Shown here: positions 11,060 through 23,800 of the stretch, piece after piece
How positions within the stretch are numbered: position 1 is the stretch's first letter
Layout of the letters: each line of letters opens with the position of its first letter
Assembly (NCBI GenBank): GCA_949130495.1
Contig: OX422207.1
Span: 834,184,073 to 834,248,072, forward strand
Origin: Sambucus nigra
Lineage: Eukaryota > Streptophyta > Magnoliopsida > Dipsacales > Adoxaceae
DNA length: 64,000 nucleotides
Direction: 5' to 3'
Notes under the pieces: generated by a model
Seen by the model: only the letters and a program-made list of their open reading frames with translations
Database searches by the model: none
What the model was told of the DNA's origin: nothing
Translations under genes and position numbers: made by a program

Positions 11060-12375
11060 TAGGCCTTCCTTTACCTTCGAACTCCTTCACTCATTGTGAT
11101 TCTTGTGCTCCTTCTTATCTGACTTCCCTTTTATTTTTGCTTCCACATTTGTGTCTGAATTCTTTTTAGCAGCCATAGCTTCCTCGGCGTTCATAATCTT
11201 TGCTACCTTGGCCATTAATTCTGTCATCATCTTCGGTGGATCTTTTTCCAAAGTATAATATAATTTATCAGGGAGCAAACCACTCATGAGGGTAGTGATT
11301 ACGATCTTCTCTTCGTAATCAATGTCTTCTAGTTTCTCATTGTTGAAATGAGTGATGTAATCCCTGGTACTTTCTCCTTCCGTTCGTCTTACACTGAGCA
11401 AATGAGATACTTGTTTCACTGGTTTTGCTCCAAATCAAAAATTACCAATGAATAGCTCGGTGAGTTGTTGAAAGCAAGAAATATGTCCTCGAGGAAGGCT
11501 ATTGTACCAGAATTGAGTAGATCCATTGATTGTTCCTGAGATTGCCCTGTATCTCATCTCATTAAGAATAATATAGGTATCAGCAGATGCTTGGTATTAT
11601 TCTATATGAAGAACTAGATCAGTCTTCCCATCATATTTAGGAGTGACCACTAGAGCTTTAAACTTGTTCAACATAGGGAAATCTACGATGGTTTTCACAA
11701 AGGGGGATCCCTTAATAAAACTTCTTTGAAGGGAATTCTTGCCTTGGACATTTCTCCCAATCTGTCTTCCAAATGTTCAATGGAACTTTTCTAAACATCA
11801 CTGTTAGCACCAGATCTATGGTTGGCAGCTTTTCTATGTCGACCAACTGATCGTGATGAGCTTTCTTCCTAAGAACTTTCTCTCTGACTGGACCTATCAG
11901 TTCGTCAGGTATTTAATCTGGATTGGTCTAAACCTTCCTTCAGATCTCTTGGTCATCGAGTATTTCTCGACGCAACCCATAGGACATTTCCCTGGGGTCC
12001 CAAACAATCGAAAGGAGGGGCCCTACTTAGCCTTTCTAAGGCACTCAATCTTTCTGGGATGAGGGATTGTCCATCAGTGGAATTAGTGATCTTAATAGAA
12101 GAAGTTGACCCAGGGAGGTATGAAGAATCCCTAGAAGTTCTGGAACGGCTATGCACAACACTCTTTGTTGGCGGTGGTGGTATATTCCTTTGATTAACTT
12201 GTGCTGGAGCTCCAGCTTGCAGAGTTTGAGCCAATTGTCATATAGTATCCTATATGGCTTCTGGACCCTTGGCCAAACTAGCCAAAATTCCTGTTAGATC
12301 ATTGTTGTTTAGAGGGGCAGAGGGATCAGGTGAAATTCCCTCATTTCTGGTACTTGACTCTGAAATTTTAGCCAT
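11060..12375 (-). pseudogene. Gag of the Tat element, N-terminal and capsid parts
   Basis: A minus-strand ATG at 12375 starts MAKISESSTRNEGIS, about 35 bases inside the primer site, the normal place for gag. Stops interrupt it near residue 40. The capsid-like part includes STQFWYNSLPRGHISCFQQL (about 11520-11460) and an open stretch at 11419-11087 with VRRTEGESTRDYITHFNNE and IVITTLMSGLLPDKLYY, matching the Retrotrans_gag pattern. Gag packages element RNA into cytoplasmic particles. It joins the zinc-knuckle segment at 11020 after a stop. Confidence 0.85.
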
Positions 12376-12408
12376 AGATGATGAATGAGTGAAAACGTTT
12401 AGTAATAC

Positions 12409-12427
12409 GTTCCCAGATACGGCGCCA
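12409..12427 (-). other. Primer binding site of the Tat element (tRNA-Asp type)
   Basis: Three bases inside the 5' LTR the minus strand reads TGGCGCCGTATCTGGGAAC. The first nine bases complement the 3' end, including CCA, of plant tRNA-Asp, and the rest agrees partly. This site fixes the element's orientation. Confidence 0.75.
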
Positions 12428-12430
12428 ATA

Positions 12431-12929
12431 TGTTAATACAAAAAATTAGACTAGGCTTAATTAATCGATCACAAATAAAAATAAGTAAAACAAACAAGAC
12501 ATAAGAAATTTTAAAGTGGTTCAGCTAAAAGGAATAGCGTACGTCCACTATTCTGTATTGATTGCCTTGAGTTATTTTCTTTTATCCCTTGCAATGAGGG
12601 TGATACAATGTATTTATAACCCAAGAGGGGTCTTGATAGTTGTCATGTGAAAGGACGGAATGCCTTCATTTGTTAGGCATTCACATCAATACATAATGAG
12701 AATTAAATATATATAGATGCTATCACTTCATTGGCAATATAGGTTGTAAGACTGCTGGTGTTTGGTTGACAGTACAGATTGGATTTTCGGCTGTTGGTCG
12801 AGCTTCCTAGTTGGTTGGGTAACCATAGTGATCGGGTTTTTTATCATGCTGACTTGGACTTGTTCCATATTGGATGACACGTGCTAGCTTGTAATTGATC
12901 CGTGTAGGTGGAAAATTTTGGTATGAACA
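12431..12929 (-). repeat. 5' LTR of the Tat element
   Basis: This 499-bp copy pairs with 1446-1950. It retains the TATAAATA box (12618-12611 on the minus strand). It lacks about 40 bp present in the other copy and has a small insertion near 12900 (GTGTAGGTGG). The differences between copies point to a long time since insertion. Confidence 0.9.
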
Positions 12930-12934
12930 GTCTA

Positions 12935-14160
12935 TTTCATCAATCCATCTTAGTACTTATCTCCAAAGGGCACTTAACGCAACTCACGTGCGTACCCAAA
13001 GTGCCAACCCGTAGTTAGTTTCACTAATCCACATCATTTGATTCCCAATGAGTGTTCGACCACTATACCTGAATTATCGTACTATGTAAACCTCATACTA
13101 CATGTTAATTTACCAATTGACACAACTACGTATTTCGGTAGGATACGGGACGTCGAGCATTGCCTACGAGCACTAAGGCCCATTCCTACGAACACCACAG
13201 GGGATCTTATTTCTCAATGCAACACTATAATCATTTACTATATATTTGTACCATCTAAGTATTGGTAGGACACGGGACGTCGGGTATTTCCTAAACCGAG
13301 GCTCACCCTAATGATGGCTCAAGAAGTCCTATTCTAAATATCACAACTCATTTACTTGATACTAAGTCACCACAATTATCTAGTTTCACTCCTAGGTTAC
13401 CTCAATCCTCAATATTGTCTAAACCCATCTCATAGTCAAAGTACGTATATCGAGAGACACTAAATTCAAGCCCACAACCAAGGGACCTAATACTTTACCA
13501 CCACATAGCTAACACTTGTAAGTATATTCACCAACCAACAACCACTAAGGTGTTCACCCATATGAATAGCATCCTATCAGCTAAGACTGACTTATCCTCT
13601 AGCGTTGGCCTACATCAATTTATAAACTCATTGACCTTATCATGAATCACGGTATTACCATAAGGATCTAAATTGCCTAATTATCATATCGATATTGACC
13701 TCTCATATGTGTCACACCCAATGCTACATATAATTTGAATCACAATTTCCCATTACACAGTTATGATGCTATAGAAATCAATCCCTACTGTCGATTATCT
13801 ATAATTTGGTGGCACTTACTCAATGGACGTCATCTCATTCTATCAACATCTCACATGATTCTAAGCCATTAAATTATTAACGAAATCACCTCACACTAAC
13901 AATTACGGTGTCACCACTATAGGCCTTAATGGACACCCATAAATTACTACAATTTTAATCAGAAACGTGGGAGTGATTAATAACCATAAATCTAATCGTG
14001 TCTCACTTGGCACTAATCTAACTTGCCATGCTAACCTCTTAGACTTTACCGTCGAGGACACGAACTAAATCGTCATCAAGCTAGCATGACCGACCTGAAC
14101 CACACCGACATCGAAAGATCCAATACTGACCTCACCATGTCACACCCGAAAGGAACCTTG
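12935..14160 (-). other. Leader of an LTR retrotransposon, proximal half
   Basis: This stretch lies between the Tat insertion and the primer site of the element whose 5' LTR is 14183-17314. It has no supported coding region. Two short related segments, around 13130-13160 and 13258-13290 (GGTAGGAYACGGGACGTCG), are a partial tandem duplication. Together with 1-1445 it makes at least 2.7 kb of leader. Confidence 0.5.
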
Positions 14161-14180
14161 AACCTAGAGATTTGATACCA
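14161..14180 (-). other. Primer binding site, tRNA-iMet type
   Basis: Two bases inside the LTR end at 14183, the minus strand reads TGGTATCAAATCTCTAGGTT. The first eight bases match the initiator-Met primer site (TGGTATCA) used by many plant gypsy and copia elements. This shows that the LTR to its right is a 5' LTR of a minus-strand element and not a solo LTR. Confidence 0.7.
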
Positions 14181-14182
14181 TT

Positions 14183-17100
14183 TGTAATGCCCTGACCTAG
14201 ATTTATGGGTTACCCGTGAGTCAACCCGGTCCGACCCGAGCGTTAGGTGTGAAGTGCAATGAAACAACCTAAATGATATTGCTAGTCCGGTTTTATTTTA
14301 ATTATCATTTAACTTGTTATCATGCAATTCCGATTTTCAAGATAAACTACTTGAAGGACCCATGGGGACCACCCCGAAGTCCAAGTAAGCAGAGCTACTA
14401 ACGTAAACATAAATAAAGTATACTTACCTATAAAATGCCCTCAAAATACGGAACCACTCCTAACCTGCCACAACAAAGTGGGGGCGTGAGCTTATGCCCA
14501 GTGGGATTTATACAACAGTATAAAAACGAACGGCATAAAGGAATGCTCACACAATACAACCACATACATGCAAAAATATGTATATATCTACATACATATA
14601 CATTTGAAATACACATGCCAATGCCTTAACCATATTATTTTCGAAAACCTTATTTGCCCAGATTAATTGACCTTAATCTTATCAAAATTTGTCATTATTC
14701 ATATTTAGTAATTCCCACTTCATTTAACACACCCGATTCAACTCTTGAAATCACTACACTTTATTTGACTCGAATCCATTCCTTTACGGAATTTAACCCT
14801 TTCATTCAATTCGAATTAGGTTGTTTTAACACATTTACCAGACAAGTCATTTCTTGGTATGTTCCACGTTTCATTTAACATTCTCAGAATCTTCCAATAT
14901 CACATACTTACACGGGCTTTACACTGACGGCTATGCGCACTATATGCTATGGCCAGTGGTTTAAGGCTTTTCACTTAAGGGATTTGGGCCATTCTTACTT
15001 TATCCCGGTGTCATCTGAGTACCCTTTTATGTGTTTTAATATTTTATAAATGGGCACGTTATAACATTCCTCATTACCCGGCCGAAGCCAAAGACCAGGA
15101 CTTTACCGCCCCAATTTGTGTTACACTTTGAAATTTACCCTTTCATGTCCTTTATACTTAAATCTTTATTTTTATTCCAAAAATCATATTCATTTAGGAC
15201 CACTTTGTACAACACCCTTCCTAACATTTTTATTTCATAAAAATGTTTCACTTTAAGAAAAATTATCATTTTACCCATTTGTTTTCAAAATCACCCTTTG
15301 CTCCATTTTTCAAGTGTTAATTTCACCCAAAACACTATTAAGTTATACGCACCAACTTCTTAAGTTTTTTCATCCTTTTTACACCTTTTTACACTTGGAG
15401 TAATCTTTTACTTGTTTGCAAACACATTTTTATCCCATAAGTGCTAATATTCCACATTATCAGTAAGTTACACTCACTAACCATTCTATGTTTTCCCATT
15501 AACACTTAATTAATACTTTTTACCAACATTCATATTTCTTTACTTCTTTATTCAAGAAATACATTTATACTTAAGACTACTTTTATCAGAAAATATCATG
15601 TATTTTATTAACACGCGTAGTCTTTCAATTTCATTTATTTCTTTTAGTCCCAATTACACATACTTAGGAGACTAAAATTCTAACTTTTATTATTTCATGT
15701 TCAACCCAATAAAGTCTTCTCTAAACTTGTTCACATATTTATTATCAAATTATCACAAGTTTATATGCATAGAAAGTGGACTTTGAATACTAAAATCCTA
15801 CCAAATGTATTAAACATGCATTTCACAAAATAAGGACATTCGTCAATTTCTTTAAACTTGGCAAATGTTCATTTATTCATAAAGTTTCCATTTTGCACGA
15901 AACTTAAAATATTTATTTAATAAATATTTTCATTACTTCCTTTTTACTAGGAATATGCACAAATAATATTTTCTTACATTTTTTCTCATAAAATGTCCAT
16001 CATTTCTGTTTCACTAAAATGACATTTTTCACATTTTTATTTCCATAAAATTGTTTATTTTCAGATTTATTAGAAAACACACAAAAATAATGTTTTCTAG
16101 CATTTTTATTCCATAAAAATGCCTAATTTCAGATTAGTAGAAGACACGCAACAATAATATTTTCTACCACTTTTATTCCATAAAAATATTATTTTCAGAT
16201 TTATTAGAAATTACCTAACAATATTATTTTCTAGCATTTTTACTCCATAAAAATGCGTATATTAGTCTACTAAAAACACGCATTATTTCTTATAATCCTA
16301 CTCATAATCATACACAACAAAATACGACAATAATTGTCCAATAAAACCTCAAATGTAATAAGATTAGGTTACCCTCCTAATTGGTCTCAAGGATAGTGGT
16401 AGTGATGGTGAAGATGGGTCATTCCCCTACCTTTAAAGGTGAACCAAAAGGGAGTCACAAAATGCTCCACCATATGCTCCAAGAAACTCCATTAAAACCC
16501 TCATCTACAAGTGCCCCAAAAATACCCTATATATCATCTTCATCTTTACTACAAAATCACCTTGGATTCTTATGTTGATGTGTAGTGTTGCACATCTCCA
16601 AAAAATCACGATCATAATAGTTGGTAATGGGGTGGGGGTGTGGGGAATGTGGTAACTGTTTATGCAAAAGGTTTTGCTCCCATTGGAGATCTAAGCTAAA
16701 AAGGGGAGAGACTTTAGTTCTGATGGAGGTTTTCTCCTCAAACCCAACGATTTCCTTCTTATAACTTGAATAAATGAACTGTTGCCAAAACATGGAAACC
16801 TTATCACTCCAATTACTTCCCATATCAGGTCCTATTTCATTCCCTAAGAGACAGCTCAATGATTCGTAATCATCCAAAGGCTCCCCTGATGACATCGTTT
16901 AATTGGCGAAGGAGTGACGTAACCGGGCCATCATTCGAATGACGAATCATCTCGTTCGAATGGTGATAAACGTCATTTGAACCATGACAATTGTCGTTTG
17001 AACCATCTGATAAAATGGCCAAAGAATTTTATTGTTCTAACTTCCTAATCAGCACAATTCTCCCAACAGTTCCGAAATTATAAGAATATATATATATGAC

Positions 17101-17200
17101 TTATAACCTAAAAATATTTACATGAGCCTAATATAATACATAATTAAATAGTTCCCCTAGTTTATCAATTTTATTACCCACAATTTCCTACAATTATCAT

Positions 17201-17298
<98 letters not shown>

Positions 17299-17314
17299 GG
17301 GTCGGGGTATTACA
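14183..17314 (-). repeat. 5' LTR of a minus-strand LTR retrotransposon, about 3.1 kb
   Basis: The ends are TGTAATGCCCTGACC at 14183 and GGTCGGGGTATTACA ending at 17314, near-perfect inverted termini of the kind found on long LTRs of Tekay/Del-type chromoviruses. The left flank holds an iMet-type primer site, while the right flank (TTATTAATC) is host or older DNA. The inner sequence is AT-rich, without genes, and includes short near-repeats built on CATTTTTATTCCATAAAAAT around 16030-16260. Lineage assignment rests on LTR ends and length only. Confidence 0.7.
17206..17296. repeat. (TA)n microsatellite, about 45 units
   Basis: An uninterrupted TA dinucleotide tract lies 18 bp from the outer end of the 3.1-kb LTR. 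Tracts this long are highly length-variable. Confidence 0.98.
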
Positions 17315-17432
17315 TTATTAATCTAAGCGAGTGGTATTTTAATTTTTTTTATTAATTTCATTAATTTTTAAAATTATTTGCTATTCGTGACATTGCAGTA
17401 TTCAAAATGGAAATGCTTGGGAAAAGAATTAG

Positions 17433-17813
17433 ACAGACTGTCGGGTTAAGGAAGAGACAAACGGACGCGATGGACGACTCGAGCCTGAAATTCTGGCTAT
17501 TCAGCGCCCTATAGTCTTTGAAAACTATAGGCCTATTGTTGACGATCATGACCACATCAACGCAACTCCGGATATGGCCACAATTAAAAGGCGTGGAAGT
17601 TGCCAAAGTCTGAGAGCCACCTACGAAGATCTCAAAGAGCGTCAAGATGTAATCAATTCAATACATCGTAGCAATTGGGGAGGACTCTTGAACACTCAGA
17701 TTCAAAAGTTAAGTTGGACGTTGGTACAAGCTTTAAAACTTTCACTACAATGTACTAGGATTAAGGACGATGTTTACATACTGAGAGTTATTCTTAAAGT
17801 AAATAGCCACTAA
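17433..17813 (+). pseudogene. Unidentified coding fragment
   Basis: An open plus-strand frame runs from after a TAG at about 17430 to a TAA at 17811-17813. The predicted peptide has normal protein composition: segments such as EPEILAIQRPIVFENYRP, DDHDHINATPDMATIKRRG and SLRATYEDLKERQDVINSIH. A candidate splice acceptor (ATTGCAG) lies at 17392-17398, and GC content is higher here than in the flanks. No family is recognised. It could be an internal exon of a gene or retrotransposed gene fragment brought in by a mobile element. Conservation has not been tested. Confidence 0.3.
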
Positions 17814-19100
17814 GAAAAGCCAGGACAATTTATATTTCGCCAAACAACATTACATATAATTTATAAAAAAATTCAAACGTGCAAATAACATAAAATAAAT
17901 CAAGTCCTAGTAAAAGTCCTTCCAATATGAACTTCTCCTTAATGCACACCAAGTAATAAGGTTGTGGAAATTTATTTCTCTTTTCTCTCTTAGTTCTCAA
18001 TGTATTCAATCACATTCACCAAGTGTTAAGCAAGAATTCTTTAGGATTGCTAACTAAAGATTTCATAGGATTTTTGTATCTTGGAGGTAATTTGTCAAAA
18101 AATCCAATAGTAAACTCTTGTAATGAGAGCAAATAAAACATTATTCACGCCATAATCCACTATTAATTCACGATTCAATATATATCCCCTTCATTGTTCA
18201 GAGCTTCCAATTATTTTTTCATGTGGTTACATTTGTTTGATTCGAAGTAAATGCTTTAAAATAAACATTATATATATGATCTATTGTTATCCTTCACCAA
18301 GTGTGATTATGCTATGTTCTTTTGTTTGGCTTGGTGCTTGGTGCTTGATGATGAATGGTTGCCTTTCCTTGTCATTTCGGTTGATGTCTGATTACTTAGT
18401 TCATAGGATTGCAAATATGAAATTGTGTGAAATTTCGCAATAAAGCATTAAATATTTTGCAGTCACATATGCAAGTGATTTTATAAGAAGTCTTTTTTGG
18501 TGGCGATGTGCAAATAAGTATTTTGAATTTCGCAACATGGTTCAACGATTAATTTTCATGACAAAGAATGGATGTTGAATAATCAACACAAAAATAAATT
18601 ATTCATGCAAAGGCCTGGTAGTATTTTTTGTCTATAATATATTCATCTAACTATATAATTGTTGCTTATGAAATTTCTAAGTGTAGTAATGTGGTTAATT
18701 CGGTTTTTGATCTACAAAGTGGATTTTCTTGTGAAATCTAACACAAACTCGACATAACTCGAAGAAATATAGAGTTTTTCTTTGTTACACATATAGTTGT
18801 TAGTTGAAGATAGAATCCTAGTATGATGGTGATACATGTTTTGTATGTGTAAAACTCTTTTATAGTTTTGGATTTGTGCATTTTTGCTTTAATTGCAACC
18901 GATTTAGCTGGCGGCCTATATCAAGATTGAATGCTAGATTTTGTTCGCATGTTCATAGTGGGTTGTTCCATCACGTTGATCATTTTTAAAACACATTATA
19001 CGATGTATTATAAAGCACTGTGTGGTGGTGGAGATTAAAATGCGGAAGTCTTTAACACAACCCATTACAAAAGATGATTTTTAATAGACTTTCACCAGTG
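17814..19100. other. AT-rich stretch without recognised genes
   Basis: Only short ORFs without domain features are present, and no structural RNA or mobile-element ends are evident. A run of poly-T and AT-rich segments suggests intergenic DNA or decayed repeats. Confidence 0.5.
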
Positions 19101-19104
19101 GGTG

Positions 19105-19265
19105 GACTTACCTAATTGGTCTTACTAAAAGGTCATAAACAGTACACAAGACTCCCGCTTAGCTCTAGGGTTTGGGAGAGACAAATGTCGGATAACCTTA
19201 CCCCCATTTATGGAGACGTTGCTCCCATGTCTCGAACCCGAGACGATTTAGTTGGTTTTACTATT
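19105..19265 (-). mobile_element. Au-like SINE relic
   Basis: On the minus strand the order is a pol III B-box-like GGTTCGAGAC (about 19240), GGGAGCAACGTCTCCATAAA, GGGGGTAAGGTTATCCGACA, and AGCTAAGCGGGAGTCTTGTG. This order and wording match the body of plant Au-type SINEs, which carry a GGTAAGGCTGCGTACA segment followed by AGCGGGAGCTT. Several substitutions show it is old. The 5' A-box part is not resolved. Confidence 0.6.
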
Positions 19266-19556
19266 ATAAAAAAAAATAGTTTATAACAGAATTTCAGATG
19301 GTGGGTTGCCACACCCCTAAATTTAACTCAATTGTAAATAAAATCATAGGGCAATTAACGCCATATAATAATAAAATCGTTGTTAGACAAATGGTTAGTA
19401 ATTGCATTAATTGTAATAATCACTCGTTTTATTTTAGTTTATTATCTTTTTTTTTAATTCGGTCATTCTTTATCTTGGTTTGGAAGATATATTAAAATCT
19501 TTCAAAATTTATATATGCTTAAATGTATCGTAAACATATTAATTTATTGTACATAT

Positions 19557-20078
19557 TAAGGGTGGACATGGGTCTGGCTTGGGCGGGTTGGGGCCGGGAC
19601 TATAAAAATTTGAGTTGTCATTAGTCCGTCCAGACCCGACTCGTAAAGCTTCTTGCCCAGGCTCGAAAAGGAAGCTTCTTACCCAGGTCCGTTGCCCGAG
19701 CCCGGATACAAACCTGTTATTAAAATAAAATTTCTCTTATAGCAAATTTAAGACCTATTTTATTGTTTAGAAAATTAATTTTAAAATGTATGCTCAAACT
19801 AAGAGTAAATAAAGCCTAAAATTGATCTTTCTAAATGTTCCCCATTTATATTCTTTTTTTATAACTTTTAACCGTAAAGAAATAAAAAATAAAATACTAA
19901 TATATATAAATATATATATATATAATTCTCAGGCATCGAGCCGGGCTGTGCTCAAGCGGGTTTAAGAATATTTGCCCAGGCCCACCCAGAAAAAAAAATC
20001 GAGCCTATAAATTTTTTTAGGCCTATTTACCTTACCCAAGTCCAATTTTTTTTCCCGGGTGGCCTATATCCACCCCTA
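19557..20078. mobile_element. Non-autonomous hAT element with perfect 8-bp TSD
   Basis: The perfect octamer GTACATAT occurs at 19549-19556 and 20079-20086. The termini are TAAGGGTGGACATGGG on the left and, inverted, TAGGGGTGGATATAGG on the right. An 8-bp duplication and such termini are typical of hAT MITEs. The interior (522 bp in all) has no ORF and several GC-rich subterminal inverted motifs (GCCCAGG, GCCCGAG) in an AT-rich core. Confidence 0.9.
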
Positions 20079-20500
20079 GTACATATGACCGTTAATTGTT
20101 CCCAGTTCAATTCGACTAAATCCATCCTCAAACTATTTCACAATCAGGTATTCATATTTAAAAACATGTTCCATATCTGGATTAGTTCGGTCGAGGCTCA
20201 ATCCATTGACAACCCTACTTCAAAGCACTGATGCTTAGACTCACTTATATTTCTTATCATACACCTCATTTACAAAATTGAAAAACAACATAATCTAGTA
20301 AATGAACAAAACTAAAGGATAGTAAATGAGAGTCAACTTTCTATCAATTCACCAACCTTCGAAATACTAGTACATTAACCATGTTTGAAACACAATAAAA
20401 ACTCAGCCTACTCAAGACTTTATTCAGTTTCATAGCATATCCTGAAATTTATAATCCTACCTATGAAAGTAAAGTACTGCCAATCCCTACATGCATGCTT

Positions 20501-20843
20501 TTAATCCGCGTAATCAATAGGACTATAAGGCGAAAAAAGCTCCGGCAAAAACCATGATTTTCTTCTAGGATTGCAACCCATGTCCCTGCAAATTTGATCA
20601 TTGCAATATAACTGTAACAACACACTAACACAAGATCTTTTGTAGCTATTGCCAGCATAACGTCGCATGCAATTTTCCCACTTCATTGTATCCTCCTCCA
20701 TGTCTTTTATTGATGGTAATTTAAATTTTTCTGCAAGAAAATGTGCCAACCATTTGGCCCTCATTTCTGTCGTGTATAAGATTGCTGGACTTTCTGAGTA
20801 ACCGAGGATTGCTAGTTGTGGAATCCGTGGATGAATGCATTCT
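20501..20843 (-). CDS. FMO exon 5 and stop
   Basis: The acceptor is GAATTACAG at 20844. The split Arg codon (AG|A) restores [18 protein letters not shown], and the protein ends [11 protein letters not shown] before TAA at 20503-20501. Confidence 0.94.
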
Positions 20844-23800
20844 CTGTAATTCAATGAAAATTTGGACCCAAAAATCAGGTGGTCTATACGACATTTTTAA
20901 AACTTTTGGGGGGGATTGTGACATTCTTCAACATTTGAATCCACAAGGCGTGAAATAACCATTATTTTTTGAAGTGCGGAAAGGACATATTTGTCAAATT
21001 GTGTATATTTTTGTTCATCGAAAATCCCGTGTATGGCGTGTAAGTAGGTAACGGTATAAAGAACACATTATTGTGAAGGAGTCTTTCTATGCTGACACAA
21101 AATCGAGACACAAAAGTGCGACACAATTGCCATGTCGCACACTCAATCGCTCGTGTCCAGGGTCCACAAGGCTACACTCTTAGTGGAGCCCGGACTCGAG
21201 CGAATGAGGATGCGACACGTCAATCATGTCACATTTTGTGTCGCGGAATGGTGTAAGCCTAGGATTTCTGTATAGTGAAGTGAATAATAAAAACATAATA
21301 TAATATAAAATCAAATCTTAGGAAATTATTATATCATTTAATTTTAGGACTTCTGTGTTTCTGACAAAAGGGTGTCTAAAACCAAATCTTAGGAAATGAT
21401 TATGTCTTGTAATTTTTGGACTTTTGCCTTTCTGACAAAAAGGGTGTCTAAATCCCACTGTAATCCATTTATCATAAGAATATTAGAATGGAATAGATAA
21501 ATCAAGTCAAATATGATAAACAAATTTATTTTTGAAATCAGGTGTGAAATAAATTTTATTTGTAGCCCTAAATATCAAAGGGAAAATAACCCTCATAAGT
21601 TTTTGGGTATATGGAATCCATATTATCACTTTTTGGGACAAAAAAACTACTGTAAAAGCTCTTAGAAATTGTTGCAAGTAGTGAAAATGAACCTCAAAGT
21701 GCAAATATTGAGAATTTCAGAAGTTCATTACAAAGAACTACTAGACCCCAAAGTAATTATATGAGATATATTGACTTTGCACCATACGTTTTGAGACAAA
21801 GTTTTACTATAGACCCTATATTTTGAAATCTTTGACTTTGCCCCCTGTTATGTATCAATAAAGCTACAAAGTGACACTCAAAGCTAAAACATGTGTCACT
21901 CAAAGCTAAAACATGTGTCTCTAATGCTAACATCAGGGTGCAAAGTCAAAGAATTTATAATAGTGGCTGCAAAAACATAAATGAAAGTCAAAATATCTAC
22001 ACATATAAACATAAATGAAAGTCAAAATATCTACACATATAAACATAAATGAAAGTCAAAATATCTACACATGCTATATAGTACAATCAACATGATAGAG
22101 TAATTTACCTGTAAAAAGGAGCTGAGGATCCTGTAATGCATTTTTGGAAATAAGTTGATGAAAAAATACTCGCAATCTTTTTGTCACTTTTATATCCAGT
22201 TGCGAATATTACAACATCCGTCCTCATAGGTGCAGCCTCGCCGTCTAAAATCAGTCCATTTTTGGAAAATCCGAAGCTTTGTGATTTCTTTAGGATTAGA
22301 CTTCCTTCTTTAACTTTATCATAGAAGTTAGCCGGTAGAACTGTGAATTTACATGATGAGATTTGCGTAAAGAATGCATGGTTCGGAACCATGTTGTATT
22401 TCTTCAATGGGTATATCCATTTGAGGTAGCTCTCTACTAGTTTGGAAAATATCAATAGCTGAAATCACATTGTAAGGCATTAGTTGAACAAATTCCAATT
22501 AGTATTAGAAGAAGTTCTAGATAGGTGAAATGTGGAAGAATATACCATGGGTTATTTGAGTTTACCCCCTACCCCACGTTTATGACCAGTTTTGAAACAA
22601 CCCCCATTTCGATAGTCAACAATGGCCATAAAAATGGAAAGAAACTCGAAGTGATAATTTTTCATAAGGTTGTCCGTTAACTCAAACGGATATAGATGGG
22701 GGTTTATTGTCTTTTGATCCAAAGTCATTTAAATTAATGTTGTGAGTTGGGATGATGTATGTGGTATTTTACTTTCGCCAAACAAATGAAAATTTAGTAC
22801 AGAGGAAAACTTAAGCGAAATGAAAAATATATGCATTTTAGGTAACACAAAATATTGAATATTTTTGCATTGGGTTATACTTATATATGGTTACATCCCC
22901 AACTTCTGACCTACCCCAACTTTTTTTGAAAAATTGAGTGGACCGCAAAAAGGGTCACAAAAACCTTATCATAAGGTAACTCAAAATAACAGTTTTCCAT
23001 ATCCTTTCCATTTTCTGCTATACTTTCTTATAACCAGATTAACGCTTGTAACTAAAGGACTTACCAAGGGTGAAAGTAACATTGCCAAGAACCAGAGAAA
23101 GAATCCCTCATGGGGCTTGTGGATCATAAATTCTGAGAAACGGTTTAAATTTCGAAATGAATTTTTAACAAAATCCTCAGGAACTGTCCAGTGCACTTTC
23201 CTGAATAGCAGAGTACAGGGATACTTCACTCCTGAAAAAAATAATAAAATCAATTACATATGTACTCATCGTCACTTTAGACTTCAAAATTATTCGTTTC
23301 CTTCTTTTCCTTCCCTACTATGGAGGCATCAATAAATCTTCTAAGCTTACATTGACTCAATTAACAGTGTGCTCCATTTAGTAATTTGTGATGCCTACAC
23401 ACAAGCCCCCACCTACCTATAGGCTATCGTGCCTAAAGGAGGTCATTTGTCCTTTTGGTCCACATTTGTTATGTCGACTCTTATATCACAAGGTCGTTGA
23501 TGTTGTGACCCGCTAATTGTTCATCAGCCTCAATGAGTCGTGCACGGGTGCCAAGGATCTAAAATCGCTCGATATAGTTAGTAACGGAGAGTGTACCCTG
23601 GCGGAGATTTTAAATACGCGTGAAGAGATCACAGTAATAGTTACGAAGAAGAAGTTGCGAAAGAATGGCTGCCTGCAACTCGGTCTAAGTGAGGAGAAGA
23701 GGTCAGTGGTCTCGAGTGTGCGGTGGCGGGTGAACTTGTGCCACTAAACTTGGCAGAACCCTCAAATTTAGTAATGACAAGGTGATCACAATGCACACCT

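Larger units (their letters stand above)
1446..12929 (-). mobile_element. Tat-lineage Ty3/gypsy LTR retrotransposon, degenerate
   Basis: The element begins TGTTGATGCA at 1446 and ends TATGAACA at 12929, with the identical pentamer GTCTA at 1441-1445 and 12930-12934 as target-site duplication. The two terminal repeats are collinear and differ at roughly one base in ten by eye plus a deletion, so the insertion is old. On the minus strand the order is LTR, primer site, gag, protease, RT, RNase H, integrase, then a plus-strand coding region, then LTR. Protease-RT-RNase H-integrase order identifies Ty3/gypsy. The zinc-knuckle form with an FH pair, the Asp-type primer site and an extra antisense coding region downstream of pol are features known from the Tat lineage. 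Every long gene carries stops or frameshifts, so it cannot be autonomous. Confidence 0.9.

Noticed and set aside
14428..14629. Overlapping 62- and 64-codon ORFs
   Set aside because: They lie in the non-coding LTR and have no domain or composition support.
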